NCBI RefSeq assembly: GCF_000145235.1
Contig: NC_014391.1
Location: 1,364,001-1,428,000, forward strand
Reading direction: 5' to 3'
Length of the DNA: 64,000 nt
DNA from: Micromonospora aurantiaca ATCC 27029
GTDB lineage: Bacteria > Actinomycetota > Actinomycetes > Mycobacteriales > Micromonosporaceae
The notes under the pieces were generated by a model, which was not told the DNA's origin, searched no databases, and worked only from the letters and a program-made list of their open reading frames with translations. Made by a program: the position numbers and the translations under genes. Below, piece by piece: positions 1 to 7,196 of this stretch. Numbering within the stretch: position 1 is the first letter of the stretch; each line of letters starts with the position of its first letter.

Positions 1-2
1 GG

Positions 3-698
3 ATTCCCGAGCACGAGGACGCCAGCCTCTACCTGAGGCCGTTCATGTTCGCCAGCGAGGTCTTCCTCGGTGTGCGCCCGGCCAACGAATACCTCTACTG
101 CGTGATCGCCTCGCCGGCCGGTGCGTACTTCGCCGGTGGCGTGAAGCCGGTGACGGTGTGGGTCTCGCCGGACTACACCCGGGCCGCGCCCGGCGGCACC
201 GGCGCGGCCAAGTGCGGCGGCAACTACGCCGCCTCGCTCGCCGCGCAGGCCGAGGCGATCGAGGCGGGCTGCGACCAGGTGGTGTTCCTGGACGCGGTCG
301 AGCGGCGGTACGTCGACGAGCTGGGCGGCATGAACGTCTTCTTCGTCTACGACGACGGCAGCATCGTCACCCCGCCGCTGGGCGGCACGATCCTGCCGGG
401 CATCACCCGCGACGCGATCCTCACCCTCGCCGCCGAGGCCGGGCACGAGGTGCGGGAGGCGCCGGTCGCCTTCGACGACTGGCGGGCCGACGCGGCGAGC
501 GGCCGGCTGCGCGAGGTGTTCGCCTGCGGCACCGCCGCCGTGATCACCCCGATCGGCGGCGTGCGCTTCCCCGACGGCGAGTTCCTCATCGGCGGCGGCG
601 AGCCGGGCCGGGCCACGATGGCGCTGCGGCAGAAGCTCGTCGACATCCAGCGCGGGCGTGCCGCCGACCCGTACGGCTGGGTCACCCGGGTCCTCTGA
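3..698 (+). CDS. ilvE: Branched-chain amino acid aminotransferase, 5' truncated by window edge
   Basis: This is the C-terminal ~231 residues of a fold-type IV PLP aminotransferase. It transfers amino groups between Leu/Ile/Val and 2-oxoglutarate in the cytoplasm, the last step of branched-chain amino acid synthesis. The frame is open from base 3. Visible family blocks are [22 protein letters not shown] and the [10 protein letters not shown] region, followed by the [10 protein letters not shown] cofactor loop and the [11 protein letters not shown] block. The start and the PLP lysine lie upstream of the window. A strong hairpin follows the stop. It fits with cimA and leuCD further along in serving branched-chain synthesis, although it is not in an operon with them. 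Confidence 0.95.
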   Translation: MPEHEDASLYLRPFMFASEVFLGVRPANEYLYCVIASPAGAYFAGGVKPVTVWVSPDYTRAAPGGTGAAKCGGNYAASLAAQAEAIEAGCDQVVFLDAVERRYVDELGGMNVFFVYDDGSIVTPPLGGTILPGITRDAILTLAAEAGHEVREAPVAFDDWRADAASGRLREVFACGTAAVITPIGGVRFPDGEFLIGGGEPGRATMALRQKLVDIQRGRAADPYGWVTRVL

Positions 699-705
699 CG
701 GCGCT

Positions 706-743
706 TCGCGGTGATCGAGGGGTTCGCTCCTCGATCACCGCGA
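706..743. terminator. Bidirectional terminator hairpin with UUCG loop
   Basis: A 15-bp perfect stem (706-720 with 729-743) is extended by two inner pairs to a TTCG tetraloop at 723-726. It lies between the convergent ilvE and phosphatase genes, 8 bases from both stops, so it can serve both. There is no T-tract, as is usual for high-GC actinobacteria. Confidence 0.8.
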
Positions 744-750
744 GGCCGGG

Positions 751-1491
751 TCAGTCCAGGAGGTGGGTGCGGAGGGACTCCACCTGCGCCTCGGTGACGC
801 CGGCGTGGGTCAGGTAGCCCTCGACGGACCCGTAGCCGGTGCGCAGTTCGGCGAGGAACAGCTCCATCGCCTCGGCCGGCGATTCCAGGAACGGCGGCGG
901 CGGTTCCTCCGCGTCCGGCAGCGTGGCCCGGACCCACTCGGTGAAGCGCCGCGACGCGGCGGTGCTGAGCGCGTAGTCGGCTACCACGTCCTCGTCGGGC
1001 ACCCCGAGCACTGCCAGCGTGAGCGCGCAGACGATGCCGGTGCGGTCCTTGCCGGCGACGCAGTGCACCACCACCGGGGCGTTGGCGCTGTCCGCGATCA
1101 GCCCGACCGCCTCGGCGAGCCCGGCGGTTCCGGTACGCGCCAGGTCGGCGTACCGGTCGGCCAGGTAGCGGGCCAGGCTGACGCCGGAGGCGTCGAACCG
1201 GTTCGCACCCCAGTCGGCGTGCTCGGGGTGGATGTGCCGGTAGGTCAGCCCGTCGTAGTCGGGCACCCGCCCGTCACGTTCCACCTCGGACGGCCGGCGC
1301 AGGTCGATGACGGTACGGATGCCGAGCGCGGTGAACGCGCTCCGGTCGGTCTCGTCGATGCGGTGCAGCGAGTCGGAGCGGTAGAGCCGGCCGCGGCGGA
1401 CCGTGCGCCCGTCCCGAGCGGCGTATCCGCCGACGTCGCGGAAGTTGAACAGGGCGGGGAAGGGGCTCTGCGCGGCGTCCACATCCGACAC
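751..1491 (-). CDS. Tyrosine-protein phosphatase (Y_phosphatase3 type)
   Basis: This 246-residue cytoplasmic phosphatase dephosphorylates phosphotyrosine or phosphoinositide-like substrates; the physiological target is unknown. The P-loop HCVAGKDRTG has nucleophile Cys144 and Arg150. The N-terminal FNFRDVGGY and LYRSDSLH blocks are typical of the family that includes Mycobacterium PtpB and Listeria LipA-type enzymes. Length is normal for the family. There is no signal peptide, so action is intracellular unless exported unconventionally. It is a single gene on the minus strand, converging on ilvE. The ATG at 1491 gives the N-terminal extension before FNFRD usual in actinobacterial homologues. 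Confidence 0.88.
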   Translation of the reverse strand: MSDVDAAQSPFPALFNFRDVGGYAARDGRTVRRGRLYRSDSLHRIDETDRSAFTALGIRTVIDLRRPSEVERDGRVPDYDGLTYRHIHPEHADWGANRFDASGVSLARYLADRYADLARTGTAGLAEAVGLIADSANAPVVVHCVAGKDRTGIVCALTLAVLGVPDEDVVADYALSTAASRRFTEWVRATLPDAEEPPPPFLESPAEAMELFLAELRTGYGSVEGYLTHAGVTEAQVESLRTHLLD

Positions 1492-1542
1492 GGTAACGGC
1501 CGGCGGGGCGTTCGTCCGTCCCCGCCGGCCGTCGCCGGGATG

Positions 1543-2007
1543 TCAGGCGCGCGGCGGCACGTCCGGCGGCAGCGCCGAGTGGTTCTCGCCGTAGTAGCCG
1601 CCCAGCCGGTCCCGGTAGCCCGGTTCGGCGTGGCTGGACTCGTCGTACTCCGGGGCGGCCTTGATCTGGTCCTTCTCCCGGTCGACGTGCACGGTGCGGG
1701 CGTCGTGGTCGACGTGGTTCACGGTCCCGGCCGGGAGCATCACCTTCTTGCCGAAGATCCACGGCCCGGTGTCCACGACCAGGTAGCTGTCGTCCACCTC
1801 GTGGCTCGCCCGGTCGATCTTGCCGATGGCGCCGTCGGTGGCCTCGACCTTGTAGCCGGTCAGGTCGGCGCTCGCCACACCCGCCTCGTCGCGGTAGCGC
1901 CACGGGTCGAAGGCGCCCGCCGGGGCGCCCCCGGCGACCGTGCCCCGGCCGTCGTCGAGGATCGGCTCGGTGCCGCCGTGCGTGGCGCGCGGGTCCAGTC
2001 CGTCCAT
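1543..2007 (-). CDS. PRC-barrel domain protein
   Basis: A 154-residue soluble protein. Residues ~45-110 form a PRC-barrel, seen in the DLTGYKVEATDGAIGKID opening, the beta-rich LVVDTGPWIFGKKVMLP block and the closing VDREKDQI strand. The acidic flanks are presumably disordered, and the tail is rich in Tyr, Gly and Pro. PRC-barrels are small binding modules found in photosynthetic reaction-centre H subunits, RimM and many actinobacterial stress proteins; no enzymatic residues are visible. The gene stands alone between the phosphatase and the ahpCD operon. A role in stress response is only suggested by analogy with similar actinobacterial proteins. Confidence 0.85.
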   Translation of the reverse strand: MDGLDPRATHGGTEPILDDGRGTVAGGAPAGAFDPWRYRDEAGVASADLTGYKVEATDGAIGKIDRASHEVDDSYLVVDTGPWIFGKKVMLPAGTVNHVDHDARTVHVDREKDQIKAAPEYDESSHAEPGYRDRLGGYYGENHSALPPDVPPRA

Positions 2008-2112
2008 GTGCCGCCTCCCGTCCCCAGGGCCGCGGCCGTCGCGGCGCCGTCGTCAGTCGGGAGGGTTACCCACCCTGTCCGGGCACCAACCCGCCGGCGG
2101 CCGGCCCGCCGA

Positions 2113-2152
2113 CGCCGAGGGGCCGGCGCCACGGTGGTGACGCCGGCCCCTC
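2113..2152 (-). terminator. Terminator of the ahpC-ahpD operon
   Basis: A 14-bp perfect stem pairs 2113-2126 with 2139-2152 around a 12-base loop. It lies ~50 bases past the ahpD stop on the minus strand and upstream of the PRC-barrel gene. There is no T-run. Confidence 0.7.
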
Positions 2153-2200
2153 GGGTCGTCGGCCCGTGCGGTGCCGGTCGGGCACGTGCGGGCCGGTCGA

Positions 2201-2731
2201 TCAGGCCAGTGCGGCCTCCGCGTCCAGGGTCACCGCGGCGGCGTGTACGACGGCGGCGATCCGCAGCCCCTCGTGCACCTGCTCACGGCTGAACCCGGCC
2301 GCGCGCAGCGTCTTCTCGTGCGACTCCAGGCAGACGCCGCAGCCGGTGATCGCCGAGACGGCGAGGCACCACAGCTCGAAGTCGGTCTTCTCCACACCGG
2401 GGCGGGCGATGATCTGCATTCGCAGCCGGGCCGGCAGCGACGCGTACTGCTCGTCGCCGATCAGGTGCTTGGCCCGGTAGTAGACGTTGTTCATCGCCAT
2501 GACCGCCGCCGCGCCCTTGGCCGCCTCGACCGCCTCGGGCGTGAGGTGACCGGCCGCCTCGGCGGCGATCTCCCGCAGCACCACCGGGTTGCGGGCCGCC
2601 ACCGCGCAGGCCAGGGCGGTGCCCCACGCCTGCTCCGGCTTCAGCGTCGAGGTGGTGATGGTGGAGCCGAGGTTGAGCCGGATGTCCTTGGCGTACTCGG
2701 GCAGGCCCGCCTTGATCGCGTCCAGGCCCAT
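2201..2731 (-). CDS. ahpD: Alkyl hydroperoxide reductase AhpD
   Basis: AhpD is the 176-residue carboxymuconolactone-decarboxylase-fold partner of AhpC. It passes electrons (in mycobacteria from dihydrolipoamide via SucB/Lpd) to oxidised AhpC and has weak peroxidase activity itself. The thioredoxin-like CGVC pair is at Cys131/Cys134, with the conserved His138 of the ESHEKTL block. The frame is open 25 codons further upstream, but that stretch is Arg-rich and overlaps ahpC. ATG 2731 gives the canonical MGLDAIK N-terminus and lies only 2 bases after the ahpC stop. The tight spacing implies co-transcription and coupled translation with ahpC. Confidence 0.95.
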   Translation of the reverse strand: MGLDAIKAGLPEYAKDIRLNLGSTITTSTLKPEQAWGTALACAVAARNPVVLREIAAEAAGHLTPEAVEAAKGAAAVMAMNNVYYRAKHLIGDEQYASLPARLRMQIIARPGVEKTDFELWCLAVSAITGCGVCLESHEKTLRAAGFSREQVHEGLRIAAVVHAAAVTLDAEAALA

Positions 2732-2733
2732 GG

Positions 2734-3294
2734 TCAGGCCCCGGCGCCGGCGAGGAGCGCCTTGGCGTCGAGCGTCGCGCCGCCGGAGTTCCAGTTGCAT
2801 GGGCACAGCTCGTCGGTCTGAAGGGCGTCGAGCACCCGCAGCACCTCGGAGACGTTGCGGCCGACCGAACCGGCGGTCACCATGACGAACTGGATCTCGT
2901 TGTTCGGGTCCACGATGAAGGTGGCCCGCTGCGCGACACCGTCGGCGCCGAGCACACCGCAGGCGGAGGTCAGCTCACGCTTGATGTCGCTGAGCATCGG
3001 GAAGGGCAGCACGCGCAGGTCCGGGTGGTCCTTGCGCCAGGCGTAGTGGACGAACTCGTTGTCGACGGAGACGCCGAGCACCTGGGCGTCGCGGTCGGCG
3101 AACTCGCCGTTGAGGCGACCGAACTCGGCGATCTCGGTGGGGCAGACGAAGGTGAAGTCCTTCGGCCAGAAGAACACGACGCGCCACTGGCCCTCGTGGG
3201 ACTTGTGGTTGATCGTCTCGAACGCCTTGTCGGCGTCGAGCGACACGCAGGCGGTGAGTTCGTACTCGGGGAAGTGGTCACCGACAGTGAGCAC
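2734..3294 (-). CDS. ahpC: Alkyl hydroperoxide reductase AhpC (2-Cys peroxiredoxin)
   Basis: A 186-residue peroxiredoxin that reduces hydroperoxides and peroxynitrite. Peroxidatic Cys51 sits in DFTFVCPTE. The C-terminal ELCPCNW supplies Cys164 and Cys166, matching the three-cysteine arrangement of mycobacterial AhpC (CAC there, CPC here), the form reduced by AhpD. The GTG at 3294 is preceded by a strong AAGGAGG site. The gene starts the ahpCD operon. An oxyR or peroxide-sensing regulator is not adjacent. Upstream, a short inverted repeat AACTG-GAT-CAGTT lies at 3337-3349 between the gene and its probable promoter and could be an operator, but this is weak. Confidence 0.96.
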   Translation of the reverse strand: MLTVGDHFPEYELTACVSLDADKAFETINHKSHEGQWRVVFFWPKDFTFVCPTEIAEFGRLNGEFADRDAQVLGVSVDNEFVHYAWRKDHPDLRVLPFPMLSDIKRELTSACGVLGADGVAQRATFIVDPNNEIQFVMVTAGSVGRNVSEVLRVLDALQTDELCPCNWNSGGATLDAKALLAGAGA

Positions 3295-3484
3295 GGGTCC
3301 TCCTTGAACGTGGCCGGGCGAGGTGGCCGGGCCAGTAACTGGATCAGTTCAAGATTCTTCCGTAGCCCCGTTTGCGCTCGTGGCGGGCGGTGGCCGGGTG
3401 TGAAGACGATCACCGCACGCGCGATCGTCCCGGAATATGGGTTTCGCCTCCCAAAACCGGAGCCGGGGTGGCAGAGTACGGGTC

Positions 3485-3517
3485 GTGACCAGCTTCGTCC
3501 TGATCATTAGCAGCTAG
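3485..3517 (+). CDS. Leader peptide rich in branched-chain residues (cimA attenuator)
   Basis: A ten-codon ORF starts with GTG and encodes MTSFVLIISS then stops. The core Val-Leu-Ile-Ile run is what is expected of a leader peptide that senses charged branched-chain tRNAs. There is no clear Shine-Dalgarno. A CAGAGT hexamer at 3472-3477 lies 7 bases upstream, so the transcript may begin at or near the GTG (leaderless). The stop codon sits at the base of the first downstream hairpin. Function is inferred from composition and position; it has not been shown here. Confidence 0.75.
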   Translation: MTSFVLIISS

Positions 3518-3580
3518 CGCGCCGGCCCTTCCCCCGCCGAGCGCGCAGACCTCCCGCATCCGCGGGGGGTCTTTTTGTTT
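3517..3580 (+). terminator. Attenuator: pause hairpin plus rho-independent terminator before cimA
   Basis: Hairpin one pairs 3517-3526 with 3536-3546 (ten pairs, one bulged A) and overlaps the leader stop codon. Hairpin two is a 10-bp stem (3548-3557 with 3562-3571, loop ATCC) followed directly by CTTTTTGTTT, a textbook intrinsic terminator and rare in this GC-rich genome. It ends 29 bases before the cimA ATG, so it can only work as a regulated terminator. A ribosome stalled on the leader Val/Leu/Ile codons would mask part of hairpin one and could allow read-through. The exact antiterminator pairing is not obvious by eye. Confidence 0.8.
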
Positions 3581-3609
3581 GCTCCCCAGGGCACGAGAAG
3601 AGGACTCCG

Positions 3610-5208
3610 ATGACGTTCCAGGTGTACGACACGACGCTGCGCGACGGCGCGCAGCGCGAAGGGCTCACGTACTCGGTGGTCGACAAGCTGGCGGTGGCCC
3701 GCCTGCTCGACGACCTCGGAGTCGGCTTCATCGAGGGCGGCTGGCCGGGCGCGGTGCCGAAGGACACCGAGTTCTTCCGCCGCGCCCGCACCGAGCTGGA
3801 GCTGCGGCACGCGATCCTGGTCGCCTTCGGGGCCACCCGCAAGGCCGGCCTCGCGGTCGAGGACGACCCGCAGGTGCGCGGCCTGCTCGACGCCCGGACC
3901 CCGGCCGTGGCCCTGGTCGCCAAGGCGGACCTGCGGCACGTGGAGCGCGCGCTGCGCACCACCGCCGAGGAGAACCTCGCCATGATCCGCGACACCGTGT
4001 CGTACCTGGTGGCGCAGGGGCGGCGCGTCTTCGTCGACGGGGAGCACTGCTTCGACGGGTTCCGGTTCGACCCGGGCTACACCGCCGCCGTGGCGGAGAC
4101 CGCGCTGGCCGCCGGCGCCGAGCGGTTCGTGCTCTGCGACACCAACGGCGGCATGCTGCCCTCCCAGGTCACCGCCGTGGTCGAGCAACTGGTGGCGCGG
4201 ACCGGCATCGCGCCGGAACGACTCGGCATGCACGCCCAGAACGACACCGCCTGCGCGGTCGCCAACACCATCGCCGCGGTCGAGGCGGGCGTCCGGCACG
4301 TGCAGGGCACCGCCAACGGGTACGGCGAGCGCCCCGGCAACGCCGACATCTTCGCGATCGTCGCGAACCTCCAGCTCAAGCTGGGCATGCCCGTCCTACC
4401 GGAGGGCTGCCTGGAACAGATGGTGCGGGTCTCGCACGCCATCTCCGAGATCGCCAACATCGCCCCCGACACCCACCAGGCCTACGTCGGGGCCGCCGCC
4501 TTCGCTCACAAGGCGGGGCTGCACGCGAGCGCGATCAAGGTCGACCCGTTGCTCTACAACCACGTGGAACCCGCTGTGGTGGGCAACGACATGCGGATCC
4601 TGGTGACCGAGATGGCCGGCCGGGCCAGCATCGAGCTCAAGAGCCGCGAGCTCGGTCTGGACCTGGCCGGCCATCCGGACGCCCTGTCCCGGGTCACCGG
4701 GCGGGTCAAGGAGCTGGAGGCCGACGGCTGGTCGTTCGAGGCCGCCGACGCCTCGTTCGAGCTGCTGGTCCGCTCCGAGCTGCCGGATGCCGCGCCGGCC
4801 CGGCCGTTCGCGCTGGAGTCGTACCGGGTGATCGTCGAGCACCGCGAGGACGGCGCGGTGGTCTCCGAGGCGACGGTGAAGATCCGGGTACGCGGCGAGC
4901 GGGTGATCGCCACCGCCGAGGGCAACGGCCCGGTCAACGCGCTGGACGAGGCGCTGCGTGTCGGCCTGGCCCGGCACTACCCGGAGCTGCGCGAGTTCGA
5001 GCTGGCCGACTACAAGGTGCGCATCCTGGAGGGCAGCCACGGCACCGGCGCTGTCACGCGCGTACTCGTGGAGACCGCCGGCGCCGGCCGCGACTGGACC
5101 ACAGTGGGCGTGCACCCGAACGTGGTCGAGGCGAGCTGGCACGCCCTGGTCGACGCGCTCACCTACGGCCTGGACCGGGCCCGGGTGCCGGGCGGGAGCG
5201 CGGCCTGA
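3610..5208 (+). CDS. cimA: Citramalate synthase
   Basis: A 532-residue enzyme of the HMG-CoA-lyase-like TIM barrel/LeuA family. It condenses pyruvate with acetyl-CoA to (R)-citramalate, the threonine-independent entry to isoleucine. The N-terminal YDTTLRDGAQREG carries the metal-binding Asp and catalytic Arg. The HAQNDTACAVANT block gives the HxN-type metal site. A C-terminal LeuA-type regulatory dimer domain spans roughly residues 380-525. It resembles LeuA relatives, but the VYDTTLRDGAQ start and FIEGGWPGAVPKD block mark the CimA-type branch. RBS AGAAGAGG lies upstream of ATG 3610. Expression is probably controlled by the upstream attenuator and possibly by product inhibition through the C-terminal domain. 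Confidence 0.93.
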   Translation: MTFQVYDTTLRDGAQREGLTYSVVDKLAVARLLDDLGVGFIEGGWPGAVPKDTEFFRRARTELELRHAILVAFGATRKAGLAVEDDPQVRGLLDARTPAVALVAKADLRHVERALRTTAEENLAMIRDTVSYLVAQGRRVFVDGEHCFDGFRFDPGYTAAVAETALAAGAERFVLCDTNGGMLPSQVTAVVEQLVARTGIAPERLGMHAQNDTACAVANTIAAVEAGVRHVQGTANGYGERPGNADIFAIVANLQLKLGMPVLPEGCLEQMVRVSHAISEIANIAPDTHQAYVGAAAFAHKAGLHASAIKVDPLLYNHVEPAVVGNDMRILVTEMAGRASIELKSRELGLDLAGHPDALSRVTGRVKELEADGWSFEAADASFELLVRSELPDAAPARPFALESYRVIVEHREDGAVVSEATVKIRVRGERVIATAEGNGPVNALDEALRVGLARHYPELREFELADYKVRILEGSHGTGAVTRVLVETAGAGRDWTTVGVHPNVVEASWHALVDALTYGLDRARVPGGSAA

Positions 5209-5209
5209 C

Positions 5210-6193
5210 TCACCCGGCCGGCAGGCGCAGCTCGGCCAGCAGCGCGCGGTGGTCGCTGCCCGGCACCGGGTAGGTGCGGGCGGCGCGCACCGCGATGCGC
5301 CGGTCCACGAGGACGTGGTCGATGGTGACCGGCGGGATCGGGTCGCCGTCGTACGGGCCCCAGGTGCCGCCGAACCCCGCCCCGGCCGCGTCCGCCGCGT
5401 CGGTGTAGCCGGTGGCGATCAGGTCCCGCAGCGCCGCGTGGTCGAGCGTGGCGTTGAAGTCGCCGGCCAGCACGCTCAGCCCGCCGTCCGGGGTGGCAGG
5501 CGGCTGGGCGCGCTGGTCGGTCCACCAGTCCGGCACCACGTGCGGGGCGTACGGCGCGGCCGGGTGCGCCGACTCCACCCGCAGCGGTGGCGCACCCGGG
5601 ACGGTCACCGTGACGTACGCCTGGGTGAAGAAGAAGCCCTTGTTGCGCCGGTGACCGGTGTCGCGCAGCGGGTGCCGGGCGTACACGCCGGAGCCGGTCG
5701 AGCCGACCTCGGGGGTCAGCGACCGGTGCGGCAACAGCTCGGCCAGGCCGAGCCGGTCCAGCTCGGCCGCCAGCGGCGGGGTGAGCTCCTGCACCGTGAG
5801 GACGTCGACCCGCCGAGTCCGGACCAGGTCCACGAGCGCCGCCGGGTCGGCCGAGCCGAGGCGCAGGTTGGCGGTGAGCAGCCGCAGCGTCGGCCCGTCG
5901 GCGGCGGGCCGGTCGCCGGGGACCGCACGGGGCGCCACCGCGCCGATCAGCGCCAGCGCGGCCAGGACCGCGACCACCGCCGGGGTGCGGCGCCGCAGGG
6001 CGAGTGCCGCCACCGCCACGACCGGGGCCACGGCGGCGGCGTACGGCGTGAACGCGACCGCCTGCACCAGCGGACCGTGTTCCAGCCCGGTCAGGCGTAC
6101 CAGCGCCCACGCGGCGACCGGTGCGACGGCGAGCCAGTATGCGGCGGTGGCCAGGCGGCCGCCCCGGGTGCCGGCCCGGGCTGGTCGCGGCAT
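5210..6193 (-). CDS. Membrane-anchored endonuclease/exonuclease/phosphatase (EEP) family protein
   Basis: A 327-residue protein with about three N-terminal membrane segments (~12-35, 42-65, 70-92) followed by an EEP domain. Core motifs are LLTANLRLG, VQELTP, AGDFNAT, TIDHVLV and GSDHRALLAEL, covering the metal-binding Asn/Glu, the catalytic DxN and the C-terminal SDH. The catalytic domain is probably outside the membrane. Substrate is unknown; relatives include sphingomyelinase-like and DNase I-like phosphodiesterases. The open frame extends far upstream through AT-richer DNA, but ATG 6193 (MPRPARAG) gives a sensible start. A second, larger EEP membrane protein is encoded at 21.8 kb. The gene is convergent with cimA, with stops one base apart. 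Confidence 0.85.
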   Translation of the reverse strand: MPRPARAGTRGGRLATAAYWLAVAPVAAWALVRLTGLEHGPLVQAVAFTPYAAAVAPVVAVAALALRRRTPAVVAVLAALALIGAVAPRAVPGDRPAADGPTLRLLTANLRLGSADPAALVDLVRTRRVDVLTVQELTPPLAAELDRLGLAELLPHRSLTPEVGSTGSGVYARHPLRDTGHRRNKGFFFTQAYVTVTVPGAPPLRVESAHPAAPYAPHVVPDWWTDQRAQPPATPDGGLSVLAGDFNATLDHAALRDLIATGYTDAADAAGAGFGGTWGPYDGDPIPPVTIDHVLVDRRIAVRAARTYPVPGSDHRALLAELRLPAG

Positions 6194-6246
6194 GGTGATC
6201 ACGACGGTGAGGCTACCCGGAGCCGGGTCGGCGCGATGCCCTCCGA

Positions 6247-6265
6247 AACAATTTCGTGAATTGTT
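6247..6265. promoter_or_regulatory. Perfect 7-bp inverted repeat, possible operator
   Basis: AACAATT and AATTGTT are separated by TCGTG, in a locally AT-rich island between two divergent genes. It lies 54 bases before the start of the minus-strand EEP gene and upstream of the predicted plus promoter at 6319. Size and symmetry suit a dimeric regulator, but no cognate protein is apparent. Confidence 0.45.
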
Positions 6266-6318
6266 CCTCGCAATTTTGCGGCCATCTTTGCCGATCGGTC
6301 GGACACGCAATAACGCTA

Positions 6319-6348
6319 TTGACCGCCCACATTTTCCGGTGCTAGGTT
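6319..6348 (+). promoter_or_regulatory. Sigma-70-type promoter for the secreted protein gene
   Basis: TTGACC (6319-6324), an 18-base spacer and TAGGTT (6343-6348) make a good vegetative promoter. Transcription would start near 6355, giving a ~128-base 5' UTR before the ATG at 6483. The UTR includes GAGCGG and CCGAGCGG segments but no riboswitch I recognise. Confidence 0.6.
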
Positions 6349-6482
6349 CCACCTGGTTGAGACGTCGCGACTCTCTGTAGTAAGGCCAGCTCACGAGCGG
6401 TGCGCTCCCGAGCGGATGCCCGATGATCCGCAATTTGACGCGCGCAGTCGCCGTATCACCACGGTCTACAAAGGGAGAACTC

Positions 6483-7004
6483 ATGGCCACATTCTTCAAG
6501 CGGAAGGCGACGGTGGTGGCGCTTGCCGCGCTGTCGCTCAGCCTGGCCGGTGGCGGGATCGCCGCTGCCGCCCAGCCGGAGGCGAAGCCGCAGCCCGGCC
6601 CGCGGCACTCCACGGCGCAGCCGCCGGTGACCGCCGTCGAGCGGCAGGCCGCCCGGACCGCGATGCGGGCCACCCTGGCCCCGCCGGCCGCCGGCCAGGT
6701 CGCCTGGGCCGTCGTGGCGGCCAACGGCACGCTGTTGCAGCACTCCGGCAACGTGGTGTCCTCGTTCCGGTTCACCCCGGGCATCGGGGTGTCGCCGGGG
6801 CAGTACCAGGTGCTGCTGGACTACAACGTGTCCGCCAAGGCGTACGTGGCGACCATCGGCACGAACGACACGGCGAACGTGCCGCCGGCCGGTGAGGTGT
6901 CGGTCGCGCCCCGCACGCTCACCCCGAACGCCGTCTTCGTGCAGACGCGCAGCTCCTCCGGCAGCGCCTCGGACCGGCCGTTCCACCTGGTCATCGCCAA
7001 CTGA
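6483..7004 (+). CDS. Secreted protein of unknown function
   Basis: A 173-residue protein with a clear signal peptide: basic MATFFKRK, a hydrophobic stretch to ~residue 24 and an AAAAQ cleavage region. A Pro/His-rich segment follows, then a predicted all-beta domain (~residues 55-173) with blocks such as GQVAWAVVAANG, SSFRFTPGIG and GQYQVLLDY. I do not recognise a named family; similar short exported beta proteins are common in Micromonospora-like genomes. An in-frame ATG at 6423 exists, but ATG 6483 follows AAAGGGAGA at proper spacing and starts the signal peptide. It is a single gene with its own promoter and a strong downstream hairpin. Confidence 0.8.
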   Translation: MATFFKRKATVVALAALSLSLAGGGIAAAAQPEAKPQPGPRHSTAQPPVTAVERQAARTAMRATLAPPAAGQVAWAVVAANGTLLQHSGNVVSSFRFTPGIGVSPGQYQVLLDYNVSAKAYVATIGTNDTANVPPAGEVSVAPRTLTPNAVFVQTRSSSGSASDRPFHLVIAN

Positions 7005-7018
7005 TCCGTCCGGCCCCG

Positions 7019-7048
7019 CACCGGCCCCCGCTCCGGCGGGGGCCGGTG
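7019..7048 (+). terminator. Strong GC hairpin terminator
   Basis: A 13-bp perfect stem (7019-7031 with 7036-7048) with a TCCG loop begins 14 bases after the secreted-protein stop. No T-run follows. Confidence 0.75.
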
Positions 7049-7196
7049 TCGTGTTCCGTGCCCCTCCGGCCGGTGCCGCGCCGCTTCGTGTCGTTCCCGC
7101 CCGGCTGGGGAGAAGCTGCCGGTCCGGCCCGCCGACCACCGCCCAGGGGCCGATAATCCGACGTTTGTCGCCGGTCCTGTCCGGGAAGCAAGCACC

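Noticed and set aside
3337..3349. Short inverted repeat upstream of ahpC as an OxyR site
   Set aside because: Five-base arms are too short and do not match the OxyR pattern; kept only as a remark in the ahpC entry.
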